Shown here one piece after another: positions 15,649 to 24,218 of a DNA stretch of 34,694 nucleotides. Numbering within the stretch: position 1 is the first letter of the stretch; each line of letters starts with the position of its first letter. Position numbers and translations under genes: made by a program. The stretch comes from Acidobacteriota bacterium (lineage in GTDB: Bacteria > Acidobacteriota > Terriglobia > Terriglobales > Acidobacteriaceae). Under the pieces are notes generated by a model. It worked only from the letters and a program-made list of their open reading frames with translations, was not told the DNA's origin and searched no databases. The stretch spans positions 1-34,694 of the forward strand of contig JAJZIJ010000026.1 of NCBI GenBank assembly GCA_021810625.1. Reading direction: 5' to 3'.

Positions 15649-16359
15649 ATGCTGCCCGCGTTGACCCTTTTCCTTTTTTACGCCGCGCTTACGCCCGTGG
15701 CCGCGCTGATTGGTTTCCCGTGGACGCTGATAACGGGCGATGTTTCCCTGCTCTATCGCATATCCCGATGGATCGCGGGCACGGGTGTTCGTCTGGCGGG
15801 CATTCGGACGCATGTCTCTGGATTGGAAAATGTCCCTGCGGGTACCCCCTGCATCTTTATGATGAATCACATCTCGAATCTCGATCCGCCGATTCTGCTG
15901 CCGCTAATTCCCGGACGCACGGCGTTCTTGGTGAAGAGAGCGTTGATGAAGATTCCGCTATTGGGGAGAGGGATGCGCATGGGAGATTTTATTCCCGTCG
16001 AGCGGGACAGAAAGCGCGAGAGCGCGATGGCCAGCATCCAGAAAGCCACGCAAGTGATTGCCTCCGGCGTACACATTACGGTGTTTCCAGAGGGAACACG
16101 ATCCCGCGATGGCCGACTCCTGCCCTTCAAAAAAGGCCCGTTCTATCTGGCGGAGCAAACGGGCGCACCGATTATTCCCATCTCCATTCACGGCACGGAA
16201 GGGATGATGCGCAAGGGAAGTTTGCGCGTAATTCCGGCGGAGGCGCATGTACATTTCCACGCGCCACTGCGAGCGGGCGACTATGCCACGCGGGAGGAGT
16301 TGATGCAGGCCACGCGCCAAGCCATTGCCTCCGGCCTGCCGGAGTGGATGCGAAGTTGA
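15649..16359 (+). CDS. plsC: 1-acyl-sn-glycerol-3-phosphate acyltransferase
   Basis: The 236-residue inner-membrane-associated acyltransferase makes phosphatidic acid from lysophosphatidic acid and an acyl donor. An N-terminal hydrophobic segment (LTLFLFYAALTPVAALIGF) is followed by the NHxxxxD motif NHISNLD with His74. Then come GDFIPVERDR and FPEGTRSRDG with Glu148 for glycerophosphate binding. The length is typical. The chosen ATG at 15649 lies 7 bases after the mpl stop. A longer open frame runs back into mpl but would place foreign sequence before the membrane segment. The convergent SPOR gene ends 3 bases beyond the stop. Confidence 0.92.
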   Translation: MLPALTLFLFYAALTPVAALIGFPWTLITGDVSLLYRISRWIAGTGVRLAGIRTHVSGLENVPAGTPCIFMMNHISNLDPPILLPLIPGRTAFLVKRALMKIPLLGRGMRMGDFIPVERDRKRESAMASIQKATQVIASGVHITVFPEGTRSRDGRLLPFKKGPFYLAEQTGAPIIPISIHGTEGMMRKGSLRVIPAEAHVHFHAPLRAGDYATREELMQATRQAIASGLPEWMRS

Positions 16360-16362
16360 GTT

Positions 16363-16980
16363 CTAACGTTGAACGGGCTTCAGAATTGCCCGATATCCAG
16401 CGGCGATGACCTTATGCCGCATGGCATCGGCCTGTTTTTGCGTGGCGAATGGGCCAAGCTGCACATGGAAGAATCTGTCATGTCGTCCGTTGCGAAGCTG
16501 CGCGCGCAAACCATCTTTCCGCAATGCAACGGTCAGCGCTTGCGCGTCGTGGCGACTGGCAAGGGCGGCGATCTGGATCATATATCCAAAGTTGGAAGCT
16601 GAATTCCCTTCTCGCTTGGAGGACGTTGTAGTGGGAGTGACGGCGCTCGCGGATGCGGGGGCAGGCTGCGCGTTCGTGGCGATGGCAGCGGGCTGGAGGG
16701 TAGCGGGCTGGAGGGCTACGGCTGCGGATGGTTTCGGCAATAATTTTTGCGCCGGGGGATTACTGATTGCCACCGCAGGAGCGGGATGCTCGATCGTTGG
16801 CATGGAATGCTGGGCATGACCGAAATTGCCCGCAGAATCCCCCGTTCGGCCAAAGGAGTAGCCAAGTCCAAAGAACACGGCGGAGACCAGCGTGATGCCC
16901 ATGAAAATGGACAGGATGATTCCTGGGCTGAAATGCAGCTCCTGCTCGACGGATTCCACTTCCTGAAAGAGCATGCTCAT
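16363..16980 (-). CDS. SPOR-domain membrane protein
   Basis: The 205-residue protein has a short cytosolic N-terminus, one membrane helix (about 20-42, IILSIFMGITLVSAVFFGLGY), a Pro/Ala-rich periplasmic linker (about 60-125) and a C-terminal SPOR domain (about 130-203). The domain starts at YMIQIAALASRHDAQAL and ends GPFATQKQADAMRHKVIAAGY. SPOR domains bind glycan strands stripped of peptide stems and often localise proteins to the division site. It lies 6 bases downstream of the slipin gene on the same strand. The partner and exact role are not evident. Confidence 0.9.
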   Translation of the reverse strand: MSMLFQEVESVEQELHFSPGIILSIFMGITLVSAVFFGLGYSFGRTGDSAGNFGHAQHSMPTIEHPAPAVAISNPPAQKLLPKPSAAVALQPATLQPAAIATNAQPAPASASAVTPTTTSSKREGNSASNFGYMIQIAALASRHDAQALTVALRKDGLRAQLRNGRHDRFFHVQLGPFATQKQADAMRHKVIAAGYRAILKPVQR

Positions 16981-16986
16981 GCAGGT

Positions 16987-17766
16987 TTATCCTCGATTGG
17001 ATTTGTCTGAAGACGGCAAGGTGGATTTGTTCAGCAAATTCAGCAACTCCATTGGCAATGGGAAGACGATAGTGGTATTTTTTTCCACGCCGATATCGGA
17101 CAGCGTTTGCAGATAGCGCAACTGCATGGTCATTGGCTCGGTGGCCAGCAACGCAGCGGCATCGACCAGCTTTTGCGCGGCATTAAATTCGCCTTCCGCA
17201 TGGATAATCTTGGAGCGCTTCTCGCGTTCCGCCTCTGCCTGCTTGGCCATCGCGCGCAACATCGACTCCGGCAGATCGACCTGTTTGACTTCCACGCTGA
17301 CTACTTTTACGCCAAAGGGCGAGGTGTGCAGGTCAATGATGGTCTGAATCTTCTGGTTGAGCGTCTCGCGGTGGGAAAGTAGTTCGTCCAACTCCACCTC
17401 GCCCAACACGGAACGCAGCGTGGTCTGCGCGAACTGCGAGGTTTGATACACGTAGTTCGTGACTTCGACGACAGCCTTGGCCGGATCAATCACGCGCAGC
17501 GTGATGACAGCGTTCACCTTCAACGTAACGTTGTCGCGGGTGATGATGTCCTGCGGTGGAACCTCCATCACTTCCTGACGCAGCGAGATGCGCACCATCT
17601 GGTCGAACGGGCGAAAGACCAGAATGACACCCGGCCCCTTCGAAGCGCTGAGCAGACGACCGAGGCGGAAGATCACGGCGCGTTCATATTCTTTCAGAAT
17701 TTTGATCGAGTTCATCAGGTACAGGGCGACGATCAAAACGACAATCAGGACGGCGGTCGAAGGCAT
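16987..17766 (-). CDS. Slipin / stomatin-like SPFH membrane protein
   Basis: The 259-residue protein has an N-terminal membrane hairpin (about 3-18), then [13 protein letters not shown], the slipin signature. The SPFH domain (about 25-180) includes [15 protein letters not shown] coiled-coil region [14 protein letters not shown] follows near 190-205, and the C-terminus is [12 protein letters not shown] and [10 protein letters not shown]. Bacterial slipins scaffold membrane microdomains and are almost always encoded beside an NfeD protein, as here. The NfeD gene is 87 bases upstream in the same direction. In Pyrococcus the NfeD-family protease cleaves its slipin partner. Start ATG 17766 has GAGAG about 8 bases upstream. 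Confidence 0.95.
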   Translation of the reverse strand: MPSTAVLIVVLIVALYLMNSIKILKEYERAVIFRLGRLLSASKGPGVILVFRPFDQMVRISLRQEVMEVPPQDIITRDNVTLKVNAVITLRVIDPAKAVVEVTNYVYQTSQFAQTTLRSVLGEVELDELLSHRETLNQKIQTIIDLHTSPFGVKVVSVEVKQVDLPESMLRAMAKQAEAEREKRSKIIHAEGEFNAAQKLVDAAALLATEPMTMQLRYLQTLSDIGVEKNTTIVFPLPMELLNLLNKSTLPSSDKSNRG

Positions 17767-17853
17767 AATCCAACTCTCTGGAATTACAAAACGTCTGCAC
17801 GATGTATAGCACAGATCGGGGTGGAACGTTGGAACAACAGGTTGCGGGGAATC

Positions 17854-19191
17854 TCAATCGACACGCTCAGTATCGACACGTTCGACGGTCAACAGAAGAC
17901 CCTCGCGGCTCAGCACGCGCACGCTCTCTCCGGCGGCGACGGGAAGCGCGGATTGCGCCTGCCACAACTCCCCACGCAAACGAACCTGACCAATGGGCGC
18001 TAGCGGTGTCTGGGCGATGGCGAGAGTGCCCAACATGGTCTCACTGCCGATCTGCACTTTGTTGCGGCGCGCGCGCAGGGCAATCGTCGTCAGAAATACC
18101 GTGATGAGGCCAAAGCCAATCCCGGTGGCGAGAGCCGTTGCCAGATGGACGCGCATCTCCGGGATCGGCCCATTCACCAGAGTCAGCAATCCGAAGACGA
18201 GACAGATAATGCCCGCCAGCGCCAGCACGCCGTGGCTGGAGAATTTCACCTCCAGCAGCAGCAGAACCAGAGCGCCCAGCAGCAGGGCGACTGCCGTGTA
18301 TGCAATGGGCAGCAGGTTCAGCGCGAAGAGCGAAAGCAGAACCAGCAGCGTGCCCAGCGATCCGGGAATGATGGTGCCGGGAACATGGAATTCCAGATAG
18401 ATGAGCAGGCCGCCAACGATCAGCAAAATGACGGCGAGGTTCGGATCCATCAATGCGCCGAGAATGCGCTCACGCATATTGGGCGGGAGCGTGTCCACGG
18501 CGGCGTTTCGCGTATGAAAGACGGTCGTGGTGCCATCAAAGCGGGTTACAGTGGTTCCATCCAGCGCGTCGAGCAGGGCCGCGTCGCTCGGTGCTACACG
18601 GTCGATCAGATGCAGGGCAAGCGCCTCTTGATCGGTGTAGGACTTCGATGCGCGCACCGCTTCCTCCGCAGCCTGAGCGTTGCGATTGCGATGCGTAACG
18701 AAGGAGCGCAGAAAGGCGGCGGCATCATTTTCAATCTTCTGTTTCAGGATGGGATCCATCCGGCGGCCTTCGAGAATTGGATGCGAAGCGCCTGTGTTGG
18801 TTCCAGGGGCCATTGCCGCAACATCCGCCGATTCCAAAATAAAAAATCCAGCGGAAGCGGCGCGACTGCCCGTGGGCGATACATACACAATGACCGGAAC
18901 GGCAGAGTGTTCAATGGAAGCGACCATCGCGCGCGTGGAATCGAGCAGGCCGCCCGGAGTGCTCAATTCCACCAGAACGGCCTGCGCATGATGTTCTGCC
19001 GCGTATCGCAACCCTCGCGCCAGATAGGCGGCGCTGACTGGCTGTATCGTGTCGCGCAGAATCAGCTTGACGACCAAGGGCTGTGCCGCCGTTGACTGCG
19101 CTGAGGACAGGAGCGGAGGTATTCCGCAGCATGTCGCGAACAATAAAATCGTTTGTGGCAATACGAGACGCGCAAGAGCACGAAATTTCAT
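17854..19191 (-). CDS. NfeD-family membrane serine protease (long form)
   Basis: The 445-residue long-form NfeD has a signal peptide or N-terminal helix (1-32), a periplasmic ClpP-like Ser protease domain (about 35-235), several membrane helices (about 255-380) and a small OB-like NfeD domain at the C-terminus (about 385-445). The Ser nucleophile is Ser113 in GSRAASAGFF. LSTPGG is at 76-81, MAPGTNTGASHP follows, and the general-base Lys is probably in the KQKIEND segment at about 150-152. These features match the archaeal 1510-N type Ser-Lys protease. The start overlaps the TPR gene stop by 4 bases (ATGA). The last codons contain a short tandem duplication encoding ERVDTERVD. Confidence 0.94.
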   Translation of the reverse strand: MKFRALARLVLPQTILLFATCCGIPPLLSSAQSTAAQPLVVKLILRDTIQPVSAAYLARGLRYAAEHHAQAVLVELSTPGGLLDSTRAMVASIEHSAVPVIVYVSPTGSRAASAGFFILESADVAAMAPGTNTGASHPILEGRRMDPILKQKIENDAAAFLRSFVTHRNRNAQAAEEAVRASKSYTDQEALALHLIDRVAPSDAALLDALDGTTVTRFDGTTTVFHTRNAAVDTLPPNMRERILGALMDPNLAVILLIVGGLLIYLEFHVPGTIIPGSLGTLLVLLSLFALNLLPIAYTAVALLLGALVLLLLEVKFSSHGVLALAGIICLVFGLLTLVNGPIPEMRVHLATALATGIGFGLITVFLTTIALRARRNKVQIGSETMLGTLAIAQTPLAPIGQVRLRGELWQAQSALPVAAGESVRVLSREGLLLTVERVDTERVD

Positions 19192-20840
19192 GGGACCTGC
19201 CTTTCTTGTAGCTGAATGGCATGGAGAATTCCCAGCGCAGCGCTGTTCTTTGTGTCCAGGTGCAACGCGCTTTGCGCGAACTCTTTCGCGGCGGAAAATT
19301 GGCGCTGTTGCAAATCGAGCCGCGCCAGCACAAGATAGGCTGCTATGTTTGGCTGGAGTTGCAGCGATGTCATTGCCTGTTCGCGGGCCGCCGTGGCATT
19401 GCCGGTAAATTCGCGAATCTGCGCCAGACCGGCGTGCGCCAACGCGCTGTTGGGATCTGCGATCAAGGCTTGCTGGAACTGGCGCTCCGCCTCCAGCAGC
19501 AACCCCTGGTCCGTGTAGCTCTGACCTTCCTTGCAGAGCGCGGCTGCCTGTTGCGTTGGCGGCAGGGATTGCAATTTCAGCGCGCGCATCTGATCCATTT
19601 CAAAAGCGGCCTGACGGAAGGAGGTCTCGTTGTAGGTGCGCGCGATGCGTTCGAGCGGCTCATACATATCATCGCCTTTGCCTGCGTTTGGAGGAGCCGC
19701 TGTAGATGCCGATTCTGCGGAGGAATGTACCTCTGTCAGCAGATGCTGCTCCAGGTGCTGCGCTTCGTTGTCGTCGGGACGCAGGGCCAGAGATTTCTTT
19801 ACAGCCTCCAGCGCCTTGGTGAAGTGTTGGAAGCGCCGCTCCGAGACGGCGAGATTAAACCAGTCATTGGCGTTTTGTGGGTCGAGCAGAACGGCGCGTT
19901 GAAAGAGCGCCGTTCCATTCTGCCCCTGTCGGTTAAGCGCAACGCCCTGATTGTTCAATACCTCCGGCAATGGCAACACCGCCGCAACAGCGGAAAAGGC
20001 GCTTTCCGCCTGCGCATACTGCCCGGTATAGAGATCGGCCAGACCGGAATAAAATTGCGCTTCCAGCGCTCGTGGATTGCTGCGGGGAATTCGCGCAAAG
20101 GTGTCGATGGCCTGTTTATATTGTTGATGGGAAAAATAGGCCTTCCCCAAGGCCAGCAGCGCTGGTGCGTAATCCGGGCTGATCTGGACAGCAGCGTTCA
20201 AATGGCGAATTTGCTCCTCGATCCCCGGCTCGGTTTCTCCACGAATGTAGTTTTCAAACGCATCCAGTCGAAGGCCGTGGCCAGCGGCGAGAAAGGTCTG
20301 CTTCTCAACAGCAAAGCGCGGATCAATCTGCCGGACAAGTTGCCAGGCCAGACCATCTTCCACGTCCAGCAGTTGGTTAAGCGCGGCGCTCTCCTGTAGT
20401 GGAGCGCGCATCCTGGGGCCGCGCATTTCTAAAATGCGTGCCGTGGCGGTCACTTGACCGTTCTCCACGCGATAGGAGCCGAGAACCACTTCATCCACGT
20501 CGAGCGTCTGGGCGATGCGATAAATGGTGGCGTGCGTTGGATGCAATCCTGCGGGCAGGCCGAGGTGCTGCAAGGAATACTGGCGATCTTCGCGGCGAAT
20601 GGTAAGAAATCCAGCGGAGTGAAATCGCTCATTCAGAATGGTGGGGAAGGATTCTCCAATCCAATCCAATCCGGGCTGCGTGGAGTGGTTTTCAAAAGGC
20701 AGCACGAGGATCAGGTGACCATCCCCGTTGGGGCCGTTGGTCGAGGCAGCACGCGCCACATTCCTCAGCCCAAGCGTCAGAGACAGGAGAGCCAGCAGCA
20801 GGATGCCGAGAAAGCTCGGAACTCGTTTTGAAAAATGCAC
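19188..20840 (-). CDS. Secreted TolB-N-like and TPR-repeat protein
   Basis: The product is about 550 residues. A signal peptide (VPSFLGILLLALLSLTLGL) is followed by a TolB/FlgO-like N-terminal domain (about 45-170 with LILVLPFENHS and WIGESFPTIL). Six or more TPR-like helix pairs follow, in two blocks (about 215-370 and 430-545). They are separated by a Ser/Ala-rich linker. It is probably an envelope scaffold that binds a partner protein through the TPRs. No catalytic residues are seen. The frame is open to an ATG at 20903, which would give a long 50-residue leader. I chose GTG 20840 because a perfect TATAAT lies inside the longer version. The gene overlaps nfeD by 4 bases. Start choice is uncertain. 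Confidence 0.8.
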   Translation of the reverse strand: MHFSKRVPSFLGILLLALLSLTLGLRNVARAASTNGPNGDGHLILVLPFENHSTQPGLDWIGESFPTILNERFHSAGFLTIRREDRQYSLQHLGLPAGLHPTHATIYRIAQTLDVDEVVLGSYRVENGQVTATARILEMRGPRMRAPLQESAALNQLLDVEDGLAWQLVRQIDPRFAVEKQTFLAAGHGLRLDAFENYIRGETEPGIEEQIRHLNAAVQISPDYAPALLALGKAYFSHQQYKQAIDTFARIPRSNPRALEAQFYSGLADLYTGQYAQAESAFSAVAAVLPLPEVLNNQGVALNRQGQNGTALFQRAVLLDPQNANDWFNLAVSERRFQHFTKALEAVKKSLALRPDDNEAQHLEQHLLTEVHSSAESASTAAPPNAGKGDDMYEPLERIARTYNETSFRQAAFEMDQMRALKLQSLPPTQQAAALCKEGQSYTDQGLLLEAERQFQQALIADPNSALAHAGLAQIREFTGNATAAREQAMTSLQLQPNIAAYLVLARLDLQQRQFSAAKEFAQSALHLDTKNSAALGILHAIQLQERQVP

Positions 20841-20865
20841 GGTTGAAAGACGCACGCTACCCGTG

Positions 20866-20871
20866 ATTATA
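20866..20871 (-). promoter_or_regulatory. -10 element inside the longer start of the TPR gene
   Basis: The minus strand reads CTATAATCAC here, a perfect -10 and identical over ten bases to the element upstream of ygfZ. Transcription starting about seven bases downstream would exclude the ATG at 20903 and favour GTG 20840. No convincing -35 hexamer lies at the normal spacing. Confidence 0.4.
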
Positions 20872-20906
20872 GAAGTCCGACAGACGCGCCGCTGGCATTC
20901 CATGCG

Positions 20907-22577
20907 TTACGGATGGATTTCACGAATTTTCACGCTGCGTGCCGGGGAAATCGCGCGAAACGATGGCGCAACGAACTGCGCGTTCTGCACGGTCGGAAAC
21001 AAAATCACGGCGGCCCAGAGTCCATCGCGCTTCTGCTGCCAGACCACGGTTCCGCGCAGCAGGCGGGCTACAATCTCCGGCGGCACATCTCGATGGTCAT
21101 CAAAGAAACGCTGGTTCCAGGATCGGTCGCCCCAGCGGAGGATGGGCGGCAGCGCGTTGCTCTCATATTTGGTGGAGAAGATCAGCGCCGCGTTGTAGCC
21201 GCGCATCTGCGCCGCCCGCAGCACCTGCGGCAGGGAGAAGTTCTCAATGGCTACGACCGGAACAGGCTGGCGCACATAGCCCAGCTCCGGCTTGGTCAGT
21301 TCATCGCTGACGGGCCACGCGGTCAACACTGTGGCGTGTAGATCGCGATGCAGCAACTGCGCGATGGCCTGATGTTGCAGCAGAATCATGTTGCGATAGC
21401 TCAGGTTGTCCTCCGGCGCAAAACGGTAGGGAGGATTAACAAAAATTCCGGCGAGAAATGCGACCACGCTGAGCGCCACCAGCCAGCCCCACTGCTGCAC
21501 GCGCCGCCGCCAGGTGGAAACACAAAGCAGCAGAATGAGCGGGTACAGCGGCAGAAGATAGCGCGTCAACAATGCGCCGCCGAGCACGGAAAATAACAAG
21601 AGATTTCCGAGCAGAACCAGGCCGATCTGCGCCTGAATGTTCCAGGAGACACGCGGGCGCGGGTTGCCATCCTGCTGCCGCAACGCAGGCAGAAACATGG
21701 CGGCAACCATGCACAGCACCGGCACAAAGAGATTCAGGTAGACCGTAACGTCCATCAGCCGCACGGCGAATGCAATGACAAAACGCAGCGGATGCAGCGT
21801 GGCAATCGCGTTGTAGCGAACGAACTCTGGATTGCCGAAGAGATAGCCCGTTTTGTGGAAATGATAGGCGTACCAAGCGGCCAGCGGCAGCACCGGAAGG
21901 CCAAGCTGCAAGGCGACGCGCAGATGTTCCCGGCCCTGCGTGGGTTTTCGACGCATCTCCCACAGATGCCACAGCAGCAGCACCAGCGGTGTCGCAATTG
22001 CCGTCTCCTTGGCAAGGGCGGCCAGCGAAAAGCAGAGCGCAGCCAGCCAGCCTTGGCGCGGGCTGGGCCGCTCCTCCAGACAGTAAAACAATCCCCACAG
22101 CGTTCCGGCTGCGGCAAAGATGTCCGCGTGCGCCAGCGTGCTTTGCGCGAACCAGACCGGATAGAGCGCAGTTAGCAGCGTGGTTGCGGCGGCAACTTCA
22201 GCATTGAGCAGCCTGCGGCACAGGGCAAAGACTCCGGTCAGAGCCAGCGCCGCCACCAGACACACGGCCAGCCGCGTCACGGCAGGAGAAAATCCGGAAA
22301 CCTTCCACCAAAGCGCCAGATAGATCGCCGACAGCGGCGGATGCGCATTGGTCAGCGTGGAGTAAGGGATCAGCGTTCCAGTACGAAAAAAATCATACGC
22401 GGCGGGAATGTAATAGCCCGCCTCATCCCAGAAATATGGCAGGCGCAGAAGCGTCCAGTGCGACAGAAAAACTCCGGCATACATGATGGGAAAGACCATC
22501 CATGCCGGCAAGGGATCCTCGCGATGGCCGCGATAGAGTAAGCGATAGATGCCGGACTGCCGATCTGTCTGTGCCAT
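20907..22577 (-). CDS. GT39/ArnT-like membrane glycosyltransferase
   Basis: The 556-residue multispanning protein belongs to the PMT_2/GT39 branch of GT-C transferases, which transfer a sugar from a polyprenyl phosphate carrier in the periplasm. The first loop contains LPYFWDEAGYYIPAAYDFF, whose Asp-Glu pair is the expected catalytic site. NAHPPLSAIYLALWW and STLAHADIFAAAGTLWGLFY match family motifs, followed by LAALAKETAIATPLVLLLW. The C-terminal part (about 400-556) is soluble and less conserved. The acceptor and sugar are unknown. It is 66 bases upstream of the TPR gene start and 3 bases after the DUF3467 gene on the same strand. Confidence 0.9.
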   Translation of the reverse strand: MAQTDRQSGIYRLLYRGHREDPLPAWMVFPIMYAGVFLSHWTLLRLPYFWDEAGYYIPAAYDFFRTGTLIPYSTLTNAHPPLSAIYLALWWKVSGFSPAVTRLAVCLVAALALTGVFALCRRLLNAEVAAATTLLTALYPVWFAQSTLAHADIFAAAGTLWGLFYCLEERPSPRQGWLAALCFSLAALAKETAIATPLVLLLWHLWEMRRKPTQGREHLRVALQLGLPVLPLAAWYAYHFHKTGYLFGNPEFVRYNAIATLHPLRFVIAFAVRLMDVTVYLNLFVPVLCMVAAMFLPALRQQDGNPRPRVSWNIQAQIGLVLLGNLLLFSVLGGALLTRYLLPLYPLILLLCVSTWRRRVQQWGWLVALSVVAFLAGIFVNPPYRFAPEDNLSYRNMILLQHQAIAQLLHRDLHATVLTAWPVSDELTKPELGYVRQPVPVVAIENFSLPQVLRAAQMRGYNAALIFSTKYESNALPPILRWGDRSWNQRFFDDHRDVPPEIVARLLRGTVVWQQKRDGLWAAVILFPTVQNAQFVAPSFRAISPARSVKIREIHP

Positions 22578-22580
22578 GCG

Positions 22581-22886
22581 TTAGTGAACGGGGCCGTGGG
22601 TGGGGAAGGCATGTTTGGGTTCAATGGCAATCTCGCCGAATGCCTGCTCATATTGCAACAGATTTTGGCTCAGGACATTGTGGAGCGCCTTGGCTTGTTG
22701 TGGGCTTAAATAAACACCTTGCAGATTTTGCAGCGTCACTGCGTCTGGAGACTCCTGCCGCGCAGTGCCGAAGACGAGGCAGAAATCCCACACGCTGACG
22801 CGCACCTGCACGCTGTTGGCATAAATCTCCCGGTAGGAGGCATCTTCCATAATTTTTATTTTTGGCGGATTGATTGGCTGGCTCAT
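22581..22886 (-). CDS. DUF3467 protein
   Basis: The 101-residue protein matches DUF3467: EIYANSVQVRVSVWDFCLVF, then VYLSPQQAKALHNVLSQNLLQYEQAFGEI. It is a short cytosolic protein of unknown function, found near many unrelated genes. No signal peptide or membrane segment is present. Codon use matches its neighbours. The ATG at 22886 has no clear ribosome-binding site. It lies 3 bases upstream of the GT39-like gene and is likely the first gene of the minus-strand block down to the SPOR gene. Confidence 0.85.
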   Translation of the reverse strand: MSQPINPPKIKIMEDASYREIYANSVQVRVSVWDFCLVFGTARQESPDAVTLQNLQGVYLSPQQAKALHNVLSQNLLQYEQAFGEIAIEPKHAFPTHGPVH

Positions 22887-22968
22887 GCATAGAAGAGTAC
22901 CGCGATTTTGCGGAACACGCAGCCCGGAGGTTGCCGCGCGCCGTGCCGCAACCGATGCTTTATCCTAA

Positions 22969-22999
22969 GCAGGTGGAAGAGATCAAGTGAATCACCTGC
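22969..22999. repeat. Inverted repeat with 17-base loop
   Basis: GCAGGTG at 22969-22975 pairs perfectly with CACCTGC at 22993-22999. No T-run follows on either strand, so it is a poor candidate for an intrinsic terminator. It lies in the 157-base gap between the DUF3467 gene and the polysaccharide locus. Confidence 0.4.
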
Positions 23000-23043
23000 G
23001 CTGGACGGCACTGAAAAACGCTACCGGAATGATTTGGAAGCCG

Positions 23044-24126
23044 TCAGCGCTCCCGCAACGCAACCTCGAAGCGGTTCACTGCCCGGTCCCATGTGAACTG
23101 CTGAATGTGCGCGTTCCCTTGCCGGGCCAGCTTGATACGGAAATCCTGATCTTGAATTAAGCGCAATATATTTTCAGCTAGGCCGTTCGCATTCTTCGGC
23201 GGACTGAGCAATGCAGTTTTCTCATGAATTGCATATTCCCGATGGCCGCCTATGTCTGTCGCAACCAGTGCCGCACCGCACATCATCGCTTCAGCGGGAG
23301 GCAGACCCCAGCCTTCACTCCAGCTTGGCGCTAGAAAAATGGCAGCTTGGTTGTACAGTTCACGGAGCTTCGTTTGTGGTGGTTTTCTGTGATATTCGAT
23401 CCAATCTGGGAGATGGGGAGGAGCCGGTGGGGTTCCAAAAAGTGTGGCGCGAAGTTCTGGAACCTGCTGCTTCACAATGGAGAGTGCTTCCAATCCATCC
23501 GTGGAACCTTTCAAATTGTAATTATGAAAGAGCATCATAATCTCGCTGCTATTCCGATCTGTTGGAGGGACATCCATTCCGAACCGATGAAAGTCCAGTC
23601 CGTTCGGTATCAATACCGACGATTCACCCACACCACCCACAATGTCCATTAGCCATTTGGCAATGACAATCTTCTTTAAGGGCATCTTCCATGTTGCGTA
23701 TACCCTTTTCTCGTGGCCTTCCCACGTTTCCAAGCCTTGTATTAGATAGAAAAGCCTTCCCTTCTCTTTAGAATAACTATTGACGTATTCGGCGGTCTCC
23801 CACCAGGTTGCTATCACCGCATCTGCGTCTGGGATATATCGCTCCGCCAGAGACCAGACCCACGTCAAACGAACCTTGGGATCGACCTGAAACCATTTGT
23901 CTGGCCGATAACTGCCATCAATGCTGCGCTGAACATAACGAATCGCAGCCTTGGCACGTTTCACCCAAGGCTTATGGGTACCACACAGCGCCGGATGGAC
24001 GACTGTTACCGAATGACCTCGTTTGGAGAGGTGATTGGCATATTCATAGACAACTTTGGGGCCACCACAAGGATTGGTTCCAGCAAATGGCAGAACGAAC
24101 GTAATCTTGAGCGTGTCGTTTATCAT
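23044..24126 (-). CDS. GT4-type glycosyltransferase
   Basis: The 360-residue cytosolic GT-B-fold transferase has an N-terminal acceptor-side domain beginning ITFVLPFAGTNPCGGPKVVYE. The C-terminal donor-binding domain carries PSWSEGWGLPPAEAMMCGAA, whose spaced Glu residues are the EX7E motif of GT4 family retaining transferases. IPNGLDFHRF is the usual hinge. It probably adds one sugar of the surface polysaccharide, and the specificity cannot be read. I chose ATG 24126 (MINDTLKITF) over 24207. The longer version adds a Cys-rich tail unlike the family and runs into the divergent flippase region. Confidence 0.9.
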   Translation of the reverse strand: MINDTLKITFVLPFAGTNPCGGPKVVYEYANHLSKRGHSVTVVHPALCGTHKPWVKRAKAAIRYVQRSIDGSYRPDKWFQVDPKVRLTWVWSLAERYIPDADAVIATWWETAEYVNSYSKEKGRLFYLIQGLETWEGHEKRVYATWKMPLKKIVIAKWLMDIVGGVGESSVLIPNGLDFHRFGMDVPPTDRNSSEIMMLFHNYNLKGSTDGLEALSIVKQQVPELRATLFGTPPAPPHLPDWIEYHRKPPQTKLRELYNQAAIFLAPSWSEGWGLPPAEAMMCGAALVATDIGGHREYAIHEKTALLSPPKNANGLAENILRLIQDQDFRIKLARQGNAHIQQFTWDRAVNRFEVALRER

Positions 24127-24218
24127 TGGTATCACGGCAATGGAATGTCTGGAATGCCCGCGAAATAGTTTCGTGGAACTGCAATTTTTTATGGTACAGC
24201 ATGTCAATTAGGAAAACG

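Noticed and set aside
22969-22999. Possible intrinsic terminator
   Set aside because: The stem is perfect, but the loop is long and no T-run follows on either strand.
22908-23096. Short plus-strand frame in the gap before the GT4 gene
   Set aside because: It has no ribosome-binding site and its composition is not gene-like, and it overlaps the 3' end of the GT4 gene. I reported only the shorter fragments that show an operon-like overlap.
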